Origin: Leptospira weilii
Lineage (GTDB): Bacteria > Spirochaetota > Leptospiria > Leptospirales > Leptospiraceae
Assembly (NCBI RefSeq): GCF_006874765.1
Contig: NZ_CP040841.1
Coordinates: 61,001-125,000, forward strand
Reading direction: 5' to 3'
DNA: 64,000 nt
The first letter of the stretch is position 1, and every line of letters starts with the position of its first letter. Shown piece by piece: positions 27,297 to 44,709 of this stretch. The translations under genes and the position numbers were made by a program. The notes below the pieces were generated by a model that had not been told where the DNA came from, did no database searches, and saw only the letters and a list, made by a program, of their open reading frames with translations.

Positions 27297-27561
27297 TTGG
27301 GAAATTGCAAAGCTGATCCTCACATATACGTTTTGGGCTTCGATCGCTTGTTTCTTTTTCTTAGGAGTGATCGTTCGGGTGGTCATCGATTATATTACGT
27401 TCCTTTCTTCCTGGTTTAGAGAAGAGGCTAACAAGATTTCTTTGCAAAAGAATGTGTCAGAAGCGATAACTTACGAAGGTGAGCACAAGGAAAGAGTAAT
27501 GGCGAAGGCGTTGCTTAGAATGGCGCGGGAGATCGATTTACTTAGGGAAAAATCCAAATGA
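27289..27561 (+). CDS. Small membrane protein (90 aa)
   Basis: The product has one or two N-terminal membrane helices ([20 protein letters not shown], extending to [14 protein letters not shown]) followed by a charged helical tail. It overlaps the methyltransferase by 8 bases and the ASCH gene by 4. No family is recognised. Its place between a methylase and an ASCH protein is unusual. Confidence 0.6.
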
Positions 27562-27995
27562 AAATCATATCCTTTGGCTATACCGCCGCTCCTCTTCTCG
27601 CGGGAAGAAAAACAATCACGCGACGTGAATGGAAAGATGAATATGCTTTAAAATTTCACCCTGGGGAAATTGTCCAAGCGTATGATAAGCAAGCTCGTTT
27701 CGGTGGGAAGAAAATTGGAGAGATAAGAATTTCTTGGATTATAAAGCAAAGTCCTTTGTTAATGCCGGACTCCGACTATGAAGAAGAAGGATTTGCGTGG
27801 TTAGATGAAAATCCAGAATTTATTCCTAAAAAATTCATTCTCAAGGATGGAACAAAGGATATGAAAAAGTATTTTCGTATGTGGGAAATGTTCGGAGAAC
27901 CGTGTTGGGCGATCAAATTCGAGCCTGTGAAACTCTTACCCTTCGAATCGTTTTTTACATCTCGAAATTCCTCACTTACAGAAGTCACATTTTGA
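27558..27995 (+). CDS. ASCH-domain protein
   Basis: The 145-residue protein starts [20 protein letters not shown] and continues TRREW, then [20 protein letters not shown], the pattern of phage ASCH/PUA-like proteins (an S-F...K-T-I-TRR... start and a G-x-I-V-x-A-Y segment). ASCH domains bind RNA or modified nucleosides; some are amidohydrolases acting on N4-acetylcytidine. The exact substrate here is unknown. It overlaps the small membrane protein gene by 4 bases. Confidence 0.7.
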   Translation: MKIISFGYTAAPLLAGRKTITRREWKDEYALKFHPGEIVQAYDKQARFGGKKIGEIRISWIIKQSPLLMPDSDYEEEGFAWLDENPEFIPKKFILKDGTKDMKKYFRMWEMFGEPCWAIKFEPVKLLPFESFFTSRNSSLTEVTF

Positions 27996-28011
27996 CGAAG
28001 AGATTGTATCA

Positions 28012-28749
28012 ATGAATCATACAAAGATTGAATGGACTGATTTGACTTGGAACCCAACAACTGGTTGCACGAAAATATCAAGTGGCTGTAAAAATTGCTA
28101 TGCTGAATCTCTTACAAAACGTTTTGAAAAAATGTGGGGAAAGTTTTCGGAAATAAAATTGCATCCGAACCGGTTGGATTTTCCACGTACGGTAAAAGGA
28201 AAACGAATATTCGTAGATTCGATGTCTGATCTCTTTCATAAAGACATTCCGTTCGATTTTATCGATCAAGTTCATTCGGTCATTGGGGAATGTCCTGAAA
28301 ATATATTTCAAATCCTTACCAAAAGAATCGAGAGAGCGAAAGAATACTATGATTCCAGGAAAAATTTCACATTAGAAAACGTTTGGCTTGGAACTTCGAT
28401 AGAAAGTCAAAACGTAGTTGAAGATAGGCTTCGTCATCTTATACAGATTCCGACTAAAGTTCGATTTCTTTCCTGCGAACCATTACTCGAAGAAGTTGAT
28501 GTTTCAATTTATTTGAACGCTTGGGGTTATATCGATTGTTTCCCAATAGATTGGGTTATTGTAGGCGGTGAATCCGGTCCGGGAGCGCGACCGGTTCAAG
28601 CGGAATGGATTCGTTCGATTCGCGATCAGTGCAATATCGCGAGAGTTCAATTTTTCTTTAAACAATGGGGTGGAAGAAATAAGAAAGAATCCGGACGAGA
28701 GTTAGACGGAAGAGAATGGAATGAATTCCCGAAGGGGATAGTAAGATGA
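28012..28749 (+). CDS. Phage Gp37/Gp68 family protein (DUF5131), radical-SAM-like
   Basis: The 245-residue product begins with [20 protein letters not shown] and CKNCYAE, the Cys triad of DUF5131 (Gp37/Gp68) proteins, followed by [58 protein letters not shown] and [14 protein letters not shown]. The family is spread in phages; the cysteine cluster suggests an Fe-S radical SAM-type enzyme. The substrate is not known. It overlaps the GemA-like gene by 4 bases. Confidence 0.88.
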   Translation: MNHTKIEWTDLTWNPTTGCTKISSGCKNCYAESLTKRFEKMWGKFSEIKLHPNRLDFPRTVKGKRIFVDSMSDLFHKDIPFDFIDQVHSVIGECPENIFQILTKRIERAKEYYDSRKNFTLENVWLGTSIESQNVVEDRLRHLIQIPTKVRFLSCEPLLEEVDVSIYLNAWGYIDCFPIDWVIVGGESGPGARPVQAEWIRSIRDQCNIARVQFFFKQWGGRNKKESGRELDGREWNEFPKGIVR

Positions 28750-29276
28750 GTAGTCTTTTCCAAATTTGGACTTTAAAATCTAAAGCCGATATTTCAGAAG
28801 AGAATTTCCGTAATCTTGTAGAATCCATTTCCGGAGAAAGATCAACAAAAAATCTTTCTAAAGTTCACTTAGAAAAAATCGTGACCGCAATTTACAAATT
28901 ACATCCTGAATTGAAAAAGAAAAATGTCGCTGATCGCCGCACTCCAATTAAATATTCGTCCGTTCCGAAAAACAATTCTAAATTCAAATCAATAATAACA
29001 CCAGATCAAAACGAGTTGATTAAAAATCTTGTAACAGCTCTCAATTTATCAGGAAATTATGAGAATCTTTCGACAAATTCTCTTCCAGTTAAAATGTTTA
29101 AGAAATCGTTAAACGAACTTTCCAGACATGAAGCTCAGTCTGTAACTGAAGCACTCAAGGGAATGTTGATTCGCTCGAATCAAGAACTGTTTGATAAATT
29201 CCTGAAAGATATGACGCGCTCTGAAAGCGTTCTCCGGATAATGCGTTTGATTTTGGTTAAAGGAACGGGTGTTTAG
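28746..29276 (+). CDS. GemA-like protein (Mu gp16, DUF1018)
   Basis: The 176-residue product has the DUF1018 layout: [20 protein letters not shown] with [20 protein letters not shown] in the first half and [20 protein letters not shown] with [20 protein letters not shown] in the second. In Mu, GemA (gp16) is an early protein that affects host gyrase/transcription. As in Mu it is one of the last early genes. Start ATG 28746 lies in an ATGA overlap. Confidence 0.78.
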   Translation: MSSLFQIWTLKSKADISEENFRNLVESISGERSTKNLSKVHLEKIVTAIYKLHPELKKKNVADRRTPIKYSSVPKNNSKFKSIITPDQNELIKNLVTALNLSGNYENLSTNSLPVKMFKKSLNELSRHEAQSVTEALKGMLIRSNQELFDKFLKDMTRSESVLRIMRLILVKGTGV

Positions 29277-29524
<248 letters not shown>

Positions 29525-29876
29525 ATGAAACAGAACGAAAAAAATAATGCGAGGAGCGTTTTCGATTGCGACATTCCTCACTCTATTTTTATTTTTTCTT
29601 ATGAGTTGCGGCTCTAAGGATAGTAATAAAGACTTAATAACCAATTTGGTTTTGGCTCAAATTTTAGCGGGTTCGGGAGATCAGCCGCAGGGAAAAGCGG
29701 AATTTAGACTTTCTAACACAAAGAAGTTACTCTCCGCTCGTTCCTCAAACGTTCAACAATTTAAAACGTTGTCTACTGCGTCTTGCGGATTTATCGGGAG
29801 ACAATCCTCAAAATTACGGTGACGGTTTTACGGATCATTTTATAAAACCGTATTTCTATTCGCAAAAAAAACGATG
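29525..29876 (+). pseudogene. Broken lipoprotein gene next to the prophage
   Basis: TTGGAGG precedes ATG 29525, but that frame stops after about 33 codons. One base off, the frame from 29547 gives MRGAFSIATFLTLFLFFLMS followed by CGSKDSNKD, a typical Leptospira lipoprotein signal, and ends at 29822. In yet another frame GDNPQNYGDGFTDHFIKPYF continues to 29876. Two frame changes (in an A7 run near 29537-29544 and near 29795) suggest a decayed lipoprotein gene. The prophage end is close by, so insertion may have started the decay. Confidence 0.5.
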
Positions 29877-30006
29877 AACAACTCAATTTTGGATATGAAT
29901 AACTTTCGAGTGACTGACGAAATCTTTTGAAAGTTTTTGACCGTATTTCGTTACACTCTCGGAAATTCAGGATAGCGATCTTTTTAAATTCTGAAAAGTT
30001 CGACGT

Positions 30007-31623
30007 ATGAATCTGTCCAGATCTCAATTCTTGCGGTATTTAGGAAAGGGTGCGTCCGCGTTGGCGATTGCAAAATCCGGAATTCTTTCGGCTTCCGCGA
30101 AGTCGAAAGAATTCATTCGTTCCAAATCGAATGAGCGGTTTCAACCGATCTCTCCGAGTGAACAAGATTCTTTGATCTTATCTCCCGGTTATCGATACAA
30201 CACAATCGCTCTTTACGGAGATCGGATAAATCCTCAAGGGGATACGTTCGGTTTTAATTCCGACTTCAATTGTTTTTTCCCCTTTGGGGGTAAGAAGGAT
30301 ACGGGACTTCTCTGGAACAATCACGAGACTCTCGGAGTTTTGGAATACTACGTGAACGGGTACGACAGTCAGAAGCAAGGACCCAACGAGAGAACGGACA
30401 AGCAGATCGAACAATATTTGTACGCGTTGGGCGGTTCTGTAATTCGAATCGCGAAAAAGAACGGGGACTGGACTCTTTCTCCCGATTCCTCTTACGGAAG
30501 AAGAATCAATGGACTTACAGAATTTCGTCTAACGGGTCCCGCCGCCGGAAGTGCCGCGGTGGGAAATACGAACAAGGTTTTCGGTACGTTTGCGAACTGT
30601 GCGGGAGGGGTTACTTTTTGGAATACCGTTCTTTCGTGCGAAGAAAATGTGGAATGGATCATAGAACCCTGCAAACTTCCGCACGAAACCCATTACGGCT
30701 GGGTGATCGAGGTGGATCCGTTCGATCCCAAATCCGTTCCGGTCAAACATACCGCTTTGGGACGATTTGCCCACGAGAACGCTGCGGTTGTTTTGTCTTC
30801 CTCCGGCAAAATCGTGGTTTATATGGGAGACGACGCTCGCGACGAATGTGTCTATAAGTTCGTATCCAAGGATTCTTACGATCCGTTTCTGGGAGTGGAA
30901 AATTCCTCCCTACTCGAAGCGGGAATTTTATATGCGGCGGACTTCGATAATGGAATTTGGATTCCTCTTGATTTGGAGTCGAACGAAACATTAAGAAATT
31001 CTAAAAAAGAAAACGGTGATAGACATTTTGAAACCCAAGCGGACGTTCTCGTCCATTGTAGAAGCGCCGCTAGAATTTGCGGTGCGACTCCGATGGATCG
31101 TCCCGAAGACATAGAAATCCATCCGTTGGACGGCACTGTTTTTATCGCGATGACCAACAATGACAGACACGGAAATTTATTCGGACAAATTCTCCGCATC
31201 CGGGAAAAATCCGGGGACCACGCGGGACTGGAATTCGATTTTGAAGTGTTTGTTGCGGGAGGAACTGGTTCGGGATTTGCCGCTCCCGACAATTTGGCGT
31301 TTGATAAAAAAGGGAATCTCTGGATCGTGACCGATATTTCCGGTAAGAACTTAAACAGATCCGTATATAAGAAATTTGGAAACAACGGATTGTTTGTGAT
31401 TCGGACCCAAGGCCCGGATGTAGGTAGGGCGTTTCAATTCGCTTCTTCTCCCATCGGAGCGGAATTTACAGGACTCTGGTTCACTCCGGATCAAAAGGAG
31501 CTATTCCTCTCCGTCCAACATCCGGGAGAAACCACGAAGGACTATCGTAATCCCACGAGCCGTTGGCCTCACGGAGGGAACTCCATACCAAGGCCCGGAG
31601 TAGTTGCAATTTATTTAAAGTGA
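30007..31623 (+). CDS. PhoX/DUF839 family protein, secreted
   Basis: The 538-residue product begins MNLSRSQFLRYLGKGASALA, which resembles a twin-arginine signal (SRSQFLRY, with Ser in place of the second Arg). The body matches the DUF839/PhoX fold: LLWNNHETLGVLEYYVNGYD, FGTFANCAGGVTFWNTVLSC with EEN, GRFAHENAAV, VYMGDDARDECVYKFVS, RPEDIEIHP and FAAPDNLAFD with GNLWIVTD. PhoX enzymes are Ca/Fe-dependent alkaline phosphatases; many DUF839 members are untested. It stands alone on the plus strand. Confidence 0.85.
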   Translation: MNLSRSQFLRYLGKGASALAIAKSGILSASAKSKEFIRSKSNERFQPISPSEQDSLILSPGYRYNTIALYGDRINPQGDTFGFNSDFNCFFPFGGKKDTGLLWNNHETLGVLEYYVNGYDSQKQGPNERTDKQIEQYLYALGGSVIRIAKKNGDWTLSPDSSYGRRINGLTEFRLTGPAAGSAAVGNTNKVFGTFANCAGGVTFWNTVLSCEENVEWIIEPCKLPHETHYGWVIEVDPFDPKSVPVKHTALGRFAHENAAVVLSSSGKIVVYMGDDARDECVYKFVSKDSYDPFLGVENSSLLEAGILYAADFDNGIWIPLDLESNETLRNSKKENGDRHFETQADVLVHCRSAARICGATPMDRPEDIEIHPLDGTVFIAMTNNDRHGNLFGQILRIREKSGDHAGLEFDFEVFVAGGTGSGFAAPDNLAFDKKGNLWIVTDISGKNLNRSVYKKFGNNGLFVIRTQGPDVGRAFQFASSPIGAEFTGLWFTPDQKELFLSVQHPGETTKDYRNPTSRWPHGGNSIPRPGVVAIYLK

Positions 31624-31627
31624 TCGA

Positions 31628-32865
<1,238 letters not shown>

Positions 32866-33056
32866 GAAAATGATCCAAATACAAGAAATGAATTTAGTTA
32901 CAAATGATCGAGATTTTTTCAAAGAAAGTTCGGGGATTGAAGATACTCATTTTGTTTTTTCGATATCAAAGCCGAATTATCACTTGAACCCATAGCATTG
33001 AAGGTTACTCTAGAAATCTGCCCCGGTTTGGCGATCAGAAACGTGAAAATATAGTT

Positions 33057-33191
33057 ATGTTGATAAAAGACTTTATGTCCCAGCAAAACGGCAAATCCGA
33101 AAATTGGGCGAGGAAGAAAAGGCTCATAGAAAGTACGATATCTGAAAAAGGAATGGCGGAAGGTTCTGTATTTGTGTCAGAGTTTTTCTAG
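33057..33191 (+). CDS. Small hypothetical ORF (44 aa)
   Basis: ATG 33057 opens MLIKDFMSQQNGKSENWARK and ends at TAG 33191. It is basic and polar, with no clear ribosome site. It lies 10 bases before another small frame. It may be real or a chance frame; the call is weak. Confidence 0.25.
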   Translation: MLIKDFMSQQNGKSENWARKKRLIESTISEKGMAEGSVFVSEFF

Positions 33192-33200
33192 AAAAGATCA

Positions 33201-33431
33201 ATGATATCTCCAGAAAATTACCCGTTGCTTTTTCTATCGATTGCAGTTGCGGTCGCAAGCTTCCAAAGAAATCAAACTAAAACCCTAATGAGAAAATCCG
33301 AATTTTATTTCTTTCACAAAGACGAATATTACAAGGCAGTGTTTTGTTTTTTCGAACTTACAAAAAAAGTCGCTTCTTTCGAAAGCTTTTCTAAAAAAGT
33401 CTGTAGACAATCGGAGATCGGAAAAGAATGA
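33201..33431 (+). CDS. Small hypothetical protein (76 aa)
   Basis: The frame starts [20 protein letters not shown], a hydrophobic N-terminus, and ends with a Lys/Phe-rich part. It overlaps the next gene by 4 bases (ATGA at 33428), which argues for translation. No family is recognised. Confidence 0.35.
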   Translation: MISPENYPLLFLSIAVAVASFQRNQTKTLMRKSEFYFFHKDEYYKAVFCFFELTKKVASFESFSKKVCRQSEIGKE

Positions 33432-33898
33432 GTTCGGATGTAAATTCCGGATTTCCTTTTTATCCTTTTCGGGATTTTTTATTGGGAGAAGTGCTCTTAA
33501 AAACTCTCCTGGAAAGCGGCGTTTCTTCTCAAACCGCAGAAGAAGCGATCTTGTCGCATCTTCCTCCGGGTCGCAATCATTTTGTATGTACACCTAACGC
33601 TAAAAAACAAACCTTGCTCAATCTTTATCCGGAAAAGATCCGGAATCTTTTGAGAGAGAATCGGGAAGAAGGGATCAAACAAGAATTTCGTAATATGATC
33701 AAAATCGAAGAAAGAGTGGATCTTGCGCTGGAGCTTTTGGAATGGTTGTTTTCTGGCTTTGAAGATAAGAGAAGTCTGTTAATCGGTTTGTTTTCTCTGT
33801 TCTTGAACGATAAGATTTCCTTACAGGAAAACTTTTTGGATCGATTGAAAAAAAATTACGAAGAGGAAATTCTAAAAGATCTCCAAAATTTGGAGTGA
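33428..33898 (+). CDS. Hypothetical protein (156 aa)
   Basis: The product ([20 protein letters not shown]...) is helical and acidic, with [20 protein letters not shown] and [20 protein letters not shown]. It has no membrane segment or signal. No family is recognised; it may be specific to Leptospira. Confidence 0.6.
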   Translation: MSSDVNSGFPFYPFRDFLLGEVLLKTLLESGVSSQTAEEAILSHLPPGRNHFVCTPNAKKQTLLNLYPEKIRNLLRENREEGIKQEFRNMIKIEERVDLALELLEWLFSGFEDKRSLLIGLFSLFLNDKISLQENFLDRLKKNYEEEILKDLQNLE

Positions 33899-33910
33899 AC
33901 GGTCACCGGT

Positions 33911-33935
33911 ATTGGATTTATGGTGAAAATCCAAT
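33911..33935 (+). terminator. Weak terminator-like hairpin
   Basis: ATTGGATTT (33911-33919), a 7-base loop and AAATCCAAT (33927-33935) form a 9-bp hairpin 13 bases after the stop of the preceding gene. No T tract follows, so the ending role is uncertain; it also lies between two convergent genes. Confidence 0.4.
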
Positions 33936-34085
33936 AAGACATGCTGTGTGTCTGAGTTCGAAAATCAGAATATATAAATATCCTTATATTTCGAGAAATC
34001 GGGCCGGCCCAATGGATACGGAAAAGGATTCTTTCAACAGATCCCTTTCTATGATGATCGGGATCTGGGAATAGGAAAAGACGCG

Positions 34086-34907
34086 TTACGCGGCGGCTGT
34101 AGAAGCGGATGTTGTTTCGATAGGAACGTCGGATCCGCGAAGCGCTTTTTTTCCTTTTTCGGTCCAAATCGCTCTTTGGATTTTGATGATTTTCAATAAG
34201 TGAAGGACCTTCATTATTTGATACGTAAGATCCAGTTCGAACCAGCGGAACGCGAAGTTTGGAGAATTGGGATGAGCATGGTGATTGTTTTGATACAATT
34301 CGCCTGCGATCATAAAGTCCACAAACAGAGTGTTCTTCGAATTGTCCGGATTTTTTTTATGATTTCTATAACCATACATATGCCCGCACCAGTTCACGAT
34401 TGCGCCGTGAAGCGGTCCCATCACCCAGTGGATTGGAAGTAGCAGATACCATCCGTACTGTCCTGCGGGAACGAAATAAAGGTAGAATAACGTGTAAAGG
34501 GTTCCGCAGAACAATCTGAAGGTCCAGGAGTCGCTGAGTCTATCGATTGCCGGCCACTCGGGGTAGTTGCCTCTAAATTCTTTTTCTACATTCGCTTTTC
34601 TGTCTAAGATTGCCTCGTAATTGAGCGCGGTTTTCCACATCATGTCCAAAAATCCTTTAGAGGCAATCGGAGAATGGGGATCTTTTCCGGTATCGCTGTA
34701 TGCGTGGTGTTGTCTGTGCATAATCGCATAAGCGCGCGGATTTAAGAACGAGGAGCCTTGTGCCACACAAGTGAAAATGTGAAAAAATTTTTCCCAAAAC
34801 TTATTCATCTTAAACATTGCGTGAGCCGCGTATCTGTGTAGAAAGAACGATTGGACAAAAGCCGATAAGAACCAATGCCCGATAAAGAAAGATAGAATAA
34901 TCACCAT
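34086..34907 (-). CDS. Membrane fatty acid (acyl-CoA type) desaturase
   Basis: The 273-residue product shows the three His boxes of membrane desaturases: HRYAAH (about residue 24), HRQHH (64) and QNNHH (about 206, in [12 protein letters not shown]). Membrane helices lie at the N-terminus ([17 protein letters not shown]), and around [20 protein letters not shown] and [13 protein letters not shown]. The di-iron enzyme inserts double bonds in acyl chains and adjusts membrane fluidity. It is a single gene on the minus strand. Confidence 0.88.
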   Translation of the reverse strand: MVIILSFFIGHWFLSAFVQSFFLHRYAAHAMFKMNKFWEKFFHIFTCVAQGSSFLNPRAYAIMHRQHHAYSDTGKDPHSPIASKGFLDMMWKTALNYEAILDRKANVEKEFRGNYPEWPAIDRLSDSWTFRLFCGTLYTLFYLYFVPAGQYGWYLLLPIHWVMGPLHGAIVNWCGHMYGYRNHKKNPDNSKNTLFVDFMIAGELYQNNHHAHPNSPNFAFRWFELDLTYQIMKVLHLLKIIKIQRAIWTEKGKKALRGSDVPIETTSASTAAA

Positions 34908-35184
34908 TTGGTATTAACTCCTGTTGAATACTATGAGCGGTTAATACTGCGCAGGTTGCAGAAAAGTTGGGAATTATTTTAAAAAAAGCGAAATTTTTTG
35001 ATCTTTTAAGTCTGTTTTTCGGGAAATGAGCAACCAAGTTCCAAGTTTTTTTATTTAAGAAATTACTATAAGACAAGATGGCGCTCCATGGGAAGCTATA
35101 ACCTTATCCACAATTACTTGGATCGGAAGATAAATCTGTCGGAATTACGACAAATCCTCTCTGAAACTTAGTTCCCACCCTTAT

Positions 35185-35374
35185 TTTTGGTGGAGGGTGA
35201 TGAGCGACCCGTAGGGAGCAAATCATTGAGCCTGGAGGCGGAAAGACTCGGGAGATTTTTCTCTATCAGAAAATCATACTTCTTGCAAGTAAAAAGTATC
35301 ATTCTTGTCGGAACACTTGAAAAATATCAGTTTTGATCCTTATTATCCCAAAAGTCTTCTTAATTTGTGGGGTT
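35185..35374 (+). repeat. Dispersed repeat, copy 1 (about 190 bp)
   Basis: This stretch, starting GGTGGAGGGTGATGAGCGAC, is similar throughout to the reverse complement of 47403-47590. Both copies share a short open frame (SLEAxxLGRFFSIRKSYFLQ, then VK). Differences are scattered and include small gaps. It is a remnant of a repeated element. Confidence 0.75.
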
Positions 35375-35401
35375 GGTTATGGTTGGGAGCAAGATTTGAG
35401 T

Positions 35402-35592
35402 TTAATGTGAGTTCGGTGGTTGAAAATAAGAAAGAATTTTCTAAAAGTAGAAATTCCTACAATTTCGGAATTTGTTCGTAAAATCGTGATTTGTGCTGAT
35501 TTTCTTATTTTAAGAATCAATTTACAAAGATCAGACTCCAATTCTTTTCAGAAAAATGAATCATGGGTTTCTTACGACCCTGCTCACGTTAA
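35402..35592. repeat. MITE-like element, family A, copy 1 (191 bp)
   Basis: It begins TTAATGTGAG and ends CTCACGTTAA (35583-35592), terminal inverted repeats with one mismatch. The inside (AAAGAATTTTCTAAAAGTAG..., TTCGTAAAATCG, AAGAATCAATTTACAAAG) matches the element at 38629-38795 in the same order. There is no coding capacity. Confidence 0.65.
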
Positions 35593-35729
35593 TTAGAAGA
35601 GGTTCTTTGTCGTGAAAAATATATATATTATTTTTGTTGTATAGTTTTAGAATTAGCTTTGAGTTTTAAGGCGTTTTATTAAAAACGTGTTTGATTCTTA
35701 CCAAGAAAATGGAATCGAAGAGAATGAAA

Positions 35730-36391
<662 letters not shown>

Positions 36392-36804
36392 CTCAGGAGG
36401 ATAACATCCGGTAAAAAGATGATCGTCCTCGCTTTTTTGAATGCTTGTAAATTTTGCGACGAATTCGTTAAAAGTCGATGGCCACCCTGCACTTTCGAAA
36501 GTAGTGTATACTGTTTTTCGAATTCGTTTTTATTTGGAAGAATGATTTTTAATTCTCGTATTCGAAAATGCCTAATAGATTCTAATTTTCGAATACAATT
36601 TGGACAGGAGTTTTTATATTTTTTGAATGTGCATTGAAAAGGAGCGAGTTGTAGGTTTTAATTAGAGTTTTTGAAAAATTAATTTTCTATCCGTTTCTGC
36701 TTCATTGAAATGGATGTTTGAAGCGATTTCTAATCTGAACCATGAAATTTTTCTACAACTCTATTGCAAAAAACATAATATTTTAAAGGTATTTTTTTCG
36801 ATGC
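36392..36804. other. Intergenic gap, nothing recognised
   Basis: AT-rich 413-base region between the oxidoreductase gene and the end of the LRR remnant. Short open frames are present but lack ribosome sites and look random. No hairpin with a T tract was seen. Confidence 0.5.
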
Positions 36805-37732
36805 TTATCTTTTGGCGAGTGTATCTAAAAGTTTGCGGGCGTTTATCTTTGTTTCTTCGTACGCTTTTAAGTGTGTTTCACATTTCTCTTTCGCTTTTGG
36901 AGAGGAACCTTTAATTCTTCCCGCTTTTTTGCCTAGTAAATAGAACCATTCTCCGTCTGTATCAAGACCCGACATGTATTTTTTAAAGGGCGGAAAAGTC
37001 GAACCTTTTACTCCGGATAAGCCTGTTTCCAGTAAAGCATAATCTAATAGTGTAAAAATGTGATTAGGTATGCGGATTTCTTTAAGACTTGTTAAACATG
37101 CCAACGCTTCTAAGGCCGGAGTTTTTGCGAGTGATCTTACAAATCCGAGGCTAAAAAATTCTAATTGGTTCAGTCCGGAAAGAAAATCAAAACTTTCAAT
37201 CGGTTGGGCCCAGTCAAATGTACCGTTAATACTGAGATAACGAAGTTCTTGGGCGCGACCGAGTCCGGAAAAGTTTGTGATTCTTCGAACGTTTTCGATG
37301 TGTAAGGCTTTGAGATTTTTTAATTCCCCGATTGGCTCCACACTTTCAAAACCGGAAACATATTCTAAGACTAACTCTTCTACGTTTTGAAGCCTGATTA
37401 GAAAATCAATGGTCTTGGGGCGAGCATGAGTAATCCTTAATCTTTTAAGTTTACCAAGTATTGCTACAAAATTAAGCTGCTCTTTATTTGGTTGATGAAG
37501 CGTCAGTTCTTTTAGTTTAGGTAAGGATCCGATTGTTTTCCAGTTTAGGTCGTTGCCGTAGATGGTGGCAATTGAAACAGAATTTTTGAGCTTGAGACCA
37601 ATCGTCTAGATGATATTTATGTCTTTCTATGTTAGGCAGGATGGCCCAATGCCCGTATGTTCTATCCAAAAGGTCTCCAAAATGATGTTTCATTTTTACG
37701 TTATCCGGGATTTCGAATTTATTCTCCAGCAT
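36805..37732 (-). pseudogene. Leucine-rich repeat protein, frameshifted
   Basis: The frame starts with ATG 37732 (MLENKFEIPDNVKMKHHFGD...) and in the region 37585-37605 must change frame to continue as SVSIATIYGNDLNWKTIGSL and then LRR units: PKLKELTLHQPNKEQLNF, LKRLRITHARPKTIDFL, NVEELVLEYVSGFESVEPIG, ELKNLKALHIENVRRITNF and later ones to 36805. LRR proteins of this kind are common in pathogenic Leptospira. One extra base explains the break. No signal peptide is seen. Confidence 0.65.
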
Positions 37733-37975
37733 AATGGTGTCTCAATCACAGTCAATGCTAAGAATCTATCCTAATCTTAAAATGTAGGAACTACTACAAA
37801 TTTATATTTCAGTGTGAAACTTTGAAAGTGTAGGTGGCGTAATTTATGAAAACTCGCACGTTTCGTTAAGAGTGAATTTGGGATTTAAAACATGTTCGAA
37901 ATTTAAATCTACGTTCGATTCAAAAAATTCTCTAAAATCACTCGGCACAGAAAGTTCTAAGAACCGTTCTTTAAT

Positions 37976-38497
37976 ATGGATATTCTTTTATTGGATGACG
38001 GTCAAAAAATTGAATCTGCCTTGATTGAGGGTCCGTTCGGTTTGGATTCTCTTTTGGTTCCGTTTGCTTATTGGGATCGTTTGAGTCGGGAAGAGAAAAA
38101 AATTCTTCCGAGACGTCTTCCGTTTCTATTACGAAGATACGGGAAATACATTGCGGCGATGAAACGTCTCCATTGTAAGGCGGGTAAAATCAAATACAAC
38201 CGGGGAGTCGGGAAAATGAAAAAATTCAGTATTCGTGTGAATACTGGGACTTGGGCGATTTTAGGTGCGCTTGCGGCAGCGCACGGTGTATCAAGGTGTT
38301 ATCTTTTTAATTATATGCTTTGGTTGGAAGACGTCGGAGTGGGAGATTCTATCGTGGAGACTTTAAATAGAGGAGTTCCTAGTTTTCATGGGACTTACAG
38401 AATGATCTGGACGCTCGATTTACGACAAAATCTAATATCCAGGGAATTGGAATTCAAACCGAACCCAATGACCGAACGCGATCTCCGGGGTTCCTGA
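37976..38497 (+). CDS. DUF1564 family protein (Leptospira-type)
   Basis: The 173-residue product has the features I know from DUF1564: RRLPFLLRRYGKYIAAMKRL, KKFSIRVNTGTWAILGALAA and AHGVSRCYLFNYMLWLED with VGVGDSIVETLNRGVPSFHG, ending in TYRMIWTLDLRQNLISRELE. The family has many paralogues in Leptospira and no known function. The gene stands alone, with MITE-like DNA downstream. Confidence 0.82.
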   Translation: MDILLLDDGQKIESALIEGPFGLDSLLVPFAYWDRLSREEKKILPRRLPFLLRRYGKYIAAMKRLHCKAGKIKYNRGVGKMKKFSIRVNTGTWAILGALAAAHGVSRCYLFNYMLWLEDVGVGDSIVETLNRGVPSFHGTYRMIWTLDLRQNLISRELEFKPNPMTERDLRGS

Positions 38498-38628
38498 CTA
38501 TTCGTCGAAACTGAGTATCGAATCACAAACGTAATATACGAAAACCGCTTTCTATATTTTACTAAAGTCTCATTAGGGGATGATTCAAACGGACTTCAAA
38601 ACACATCCTTGGACGAAACGATCGTAAG

Positions 38629-38795
38629 TTAACGTGAGCAAGTTCGTAAGGAAATGAGAAAGAATTTTCTAAAATTAGGAGTTCCTAGTTTTAGAATTTA
38701 TTCGTAAAATCGAGATTTGTTGTAGTTCCCACAATTTAAGAATCAATTTACAAAGTTCAAATTCAGAAAAATGAACCGCGCCGAACTCACGTTAA
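38629..38795. repeat. MITE-like element, family A, copy 2 (167 bp)
   Basis: Perfect 10-bp terminal inverted repeats TTAACGTGAG (38629-38638) and CTCACGTTAA (38786-38795) enclose AT-rich DNA that matches 35402-35592 in order, with a short deletion. It lies in the 347-base gap between the DUF1564 gene and the meaB gene, which otherwise holds nothing recognisable. Confidence 0.7.
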
Positions 38796-38844
38796 GTTAG
38801 GTTTTAACACACGTTTCACGGACACAAATCCGAGAAGATCGATT

Positions 38845-39795
<951 letters not shown>

Positions 39796-39813
39796 CGTGT
39801 GCCCGTATCCGCG

Positions 39814-41826
<2,013 letters not shown>

Positions 41827-41856
41827 GAATTTTGTCCCGATTCGATGTCTCGTTGA

Positions 41857-41897
<41 letters not shown>

Positions 41898-41922
41898 CCT
41901 TGCTCTGATTTCCGCAAAAACC

Positions 41923-44069
<2,147 letters not shown>

Positions 44070-44358
44070 GGCGTTATATCCCTTCTCGCTTTTTAGAGGA
44101 ACTGAAATTCTTAAGATTTTCCTCTAATTGTCTACTTCCTTCGAGAGCAACTCGCTTTGGTTCAAGCTATGAATCAGTTTTCCCTTCTTTGGGATCGATT
44201 GAAATTAGATTCTTTTTGGAGAGCGTCATTTACACAGGATTGCTGACTGCCGTTTTAAGCCGCACGACTTTGGAACCTTCATTTATTTTTTGGTAAACGT
44301 TTTAATTGGTAATTTTTCAACAACTCTAATGAAAGAGTTTAAAACCTTAGAAAAAATT

Positions 44359-44700
44359 TTAAACAATATCAGCCCGCCTAAGTATAAGTTGAATTTTTTC
44401 TAAACCCCATTGTAGGATTAAGCTTGGAATGAAGGCAATGAGTGATGAAAAACTGAATTCTATGATAAAATTTATAAATCCGTAATCTTTAGCTAAGGGA
44501 GTATTATGAAAAATTGCTGTGATAATCAAGGCCACGTTTGCGAAATGAAAAAAATAAATTGAGATTTTTAGTTTTACATCTAACATGGACTGCGAAATTC
44601 GCTTAAACCATTTGTAATAAGCAACCGCTGTTAGAATGATCATTGTAATGACAAGTAAAAGTATGACAGTGGGGTTGGGTTGTTTGCGCTTTTTGCTCAT
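44359..44700 (-). CDS. Small membrane protein (113 aa)
   Basis: The product has three to four hydrophobic segments (VILLLVITMIILTAVAYYKW, IYFFHFANVALIITAIF, FSFSSLIAFIPSLIL) and a basic N-terminus. It starts 9 bases after the gene 44710-45588 stops, so the two are probably co-transcribed. No family is recognised. Confidence 0.6.
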   Translation of the reverse strand: MSKKRKQPNPTVILLLVITMIILTAVAYYKWFKRISQSMLDVKLKISIYFFHFANVALIITAIFHNTPLAKDYGFINFIIEFSFSSLIAFIPSLILQWGLEKIQLILRRADIV

Positions 44701-44709
44701 TCTGTATTC

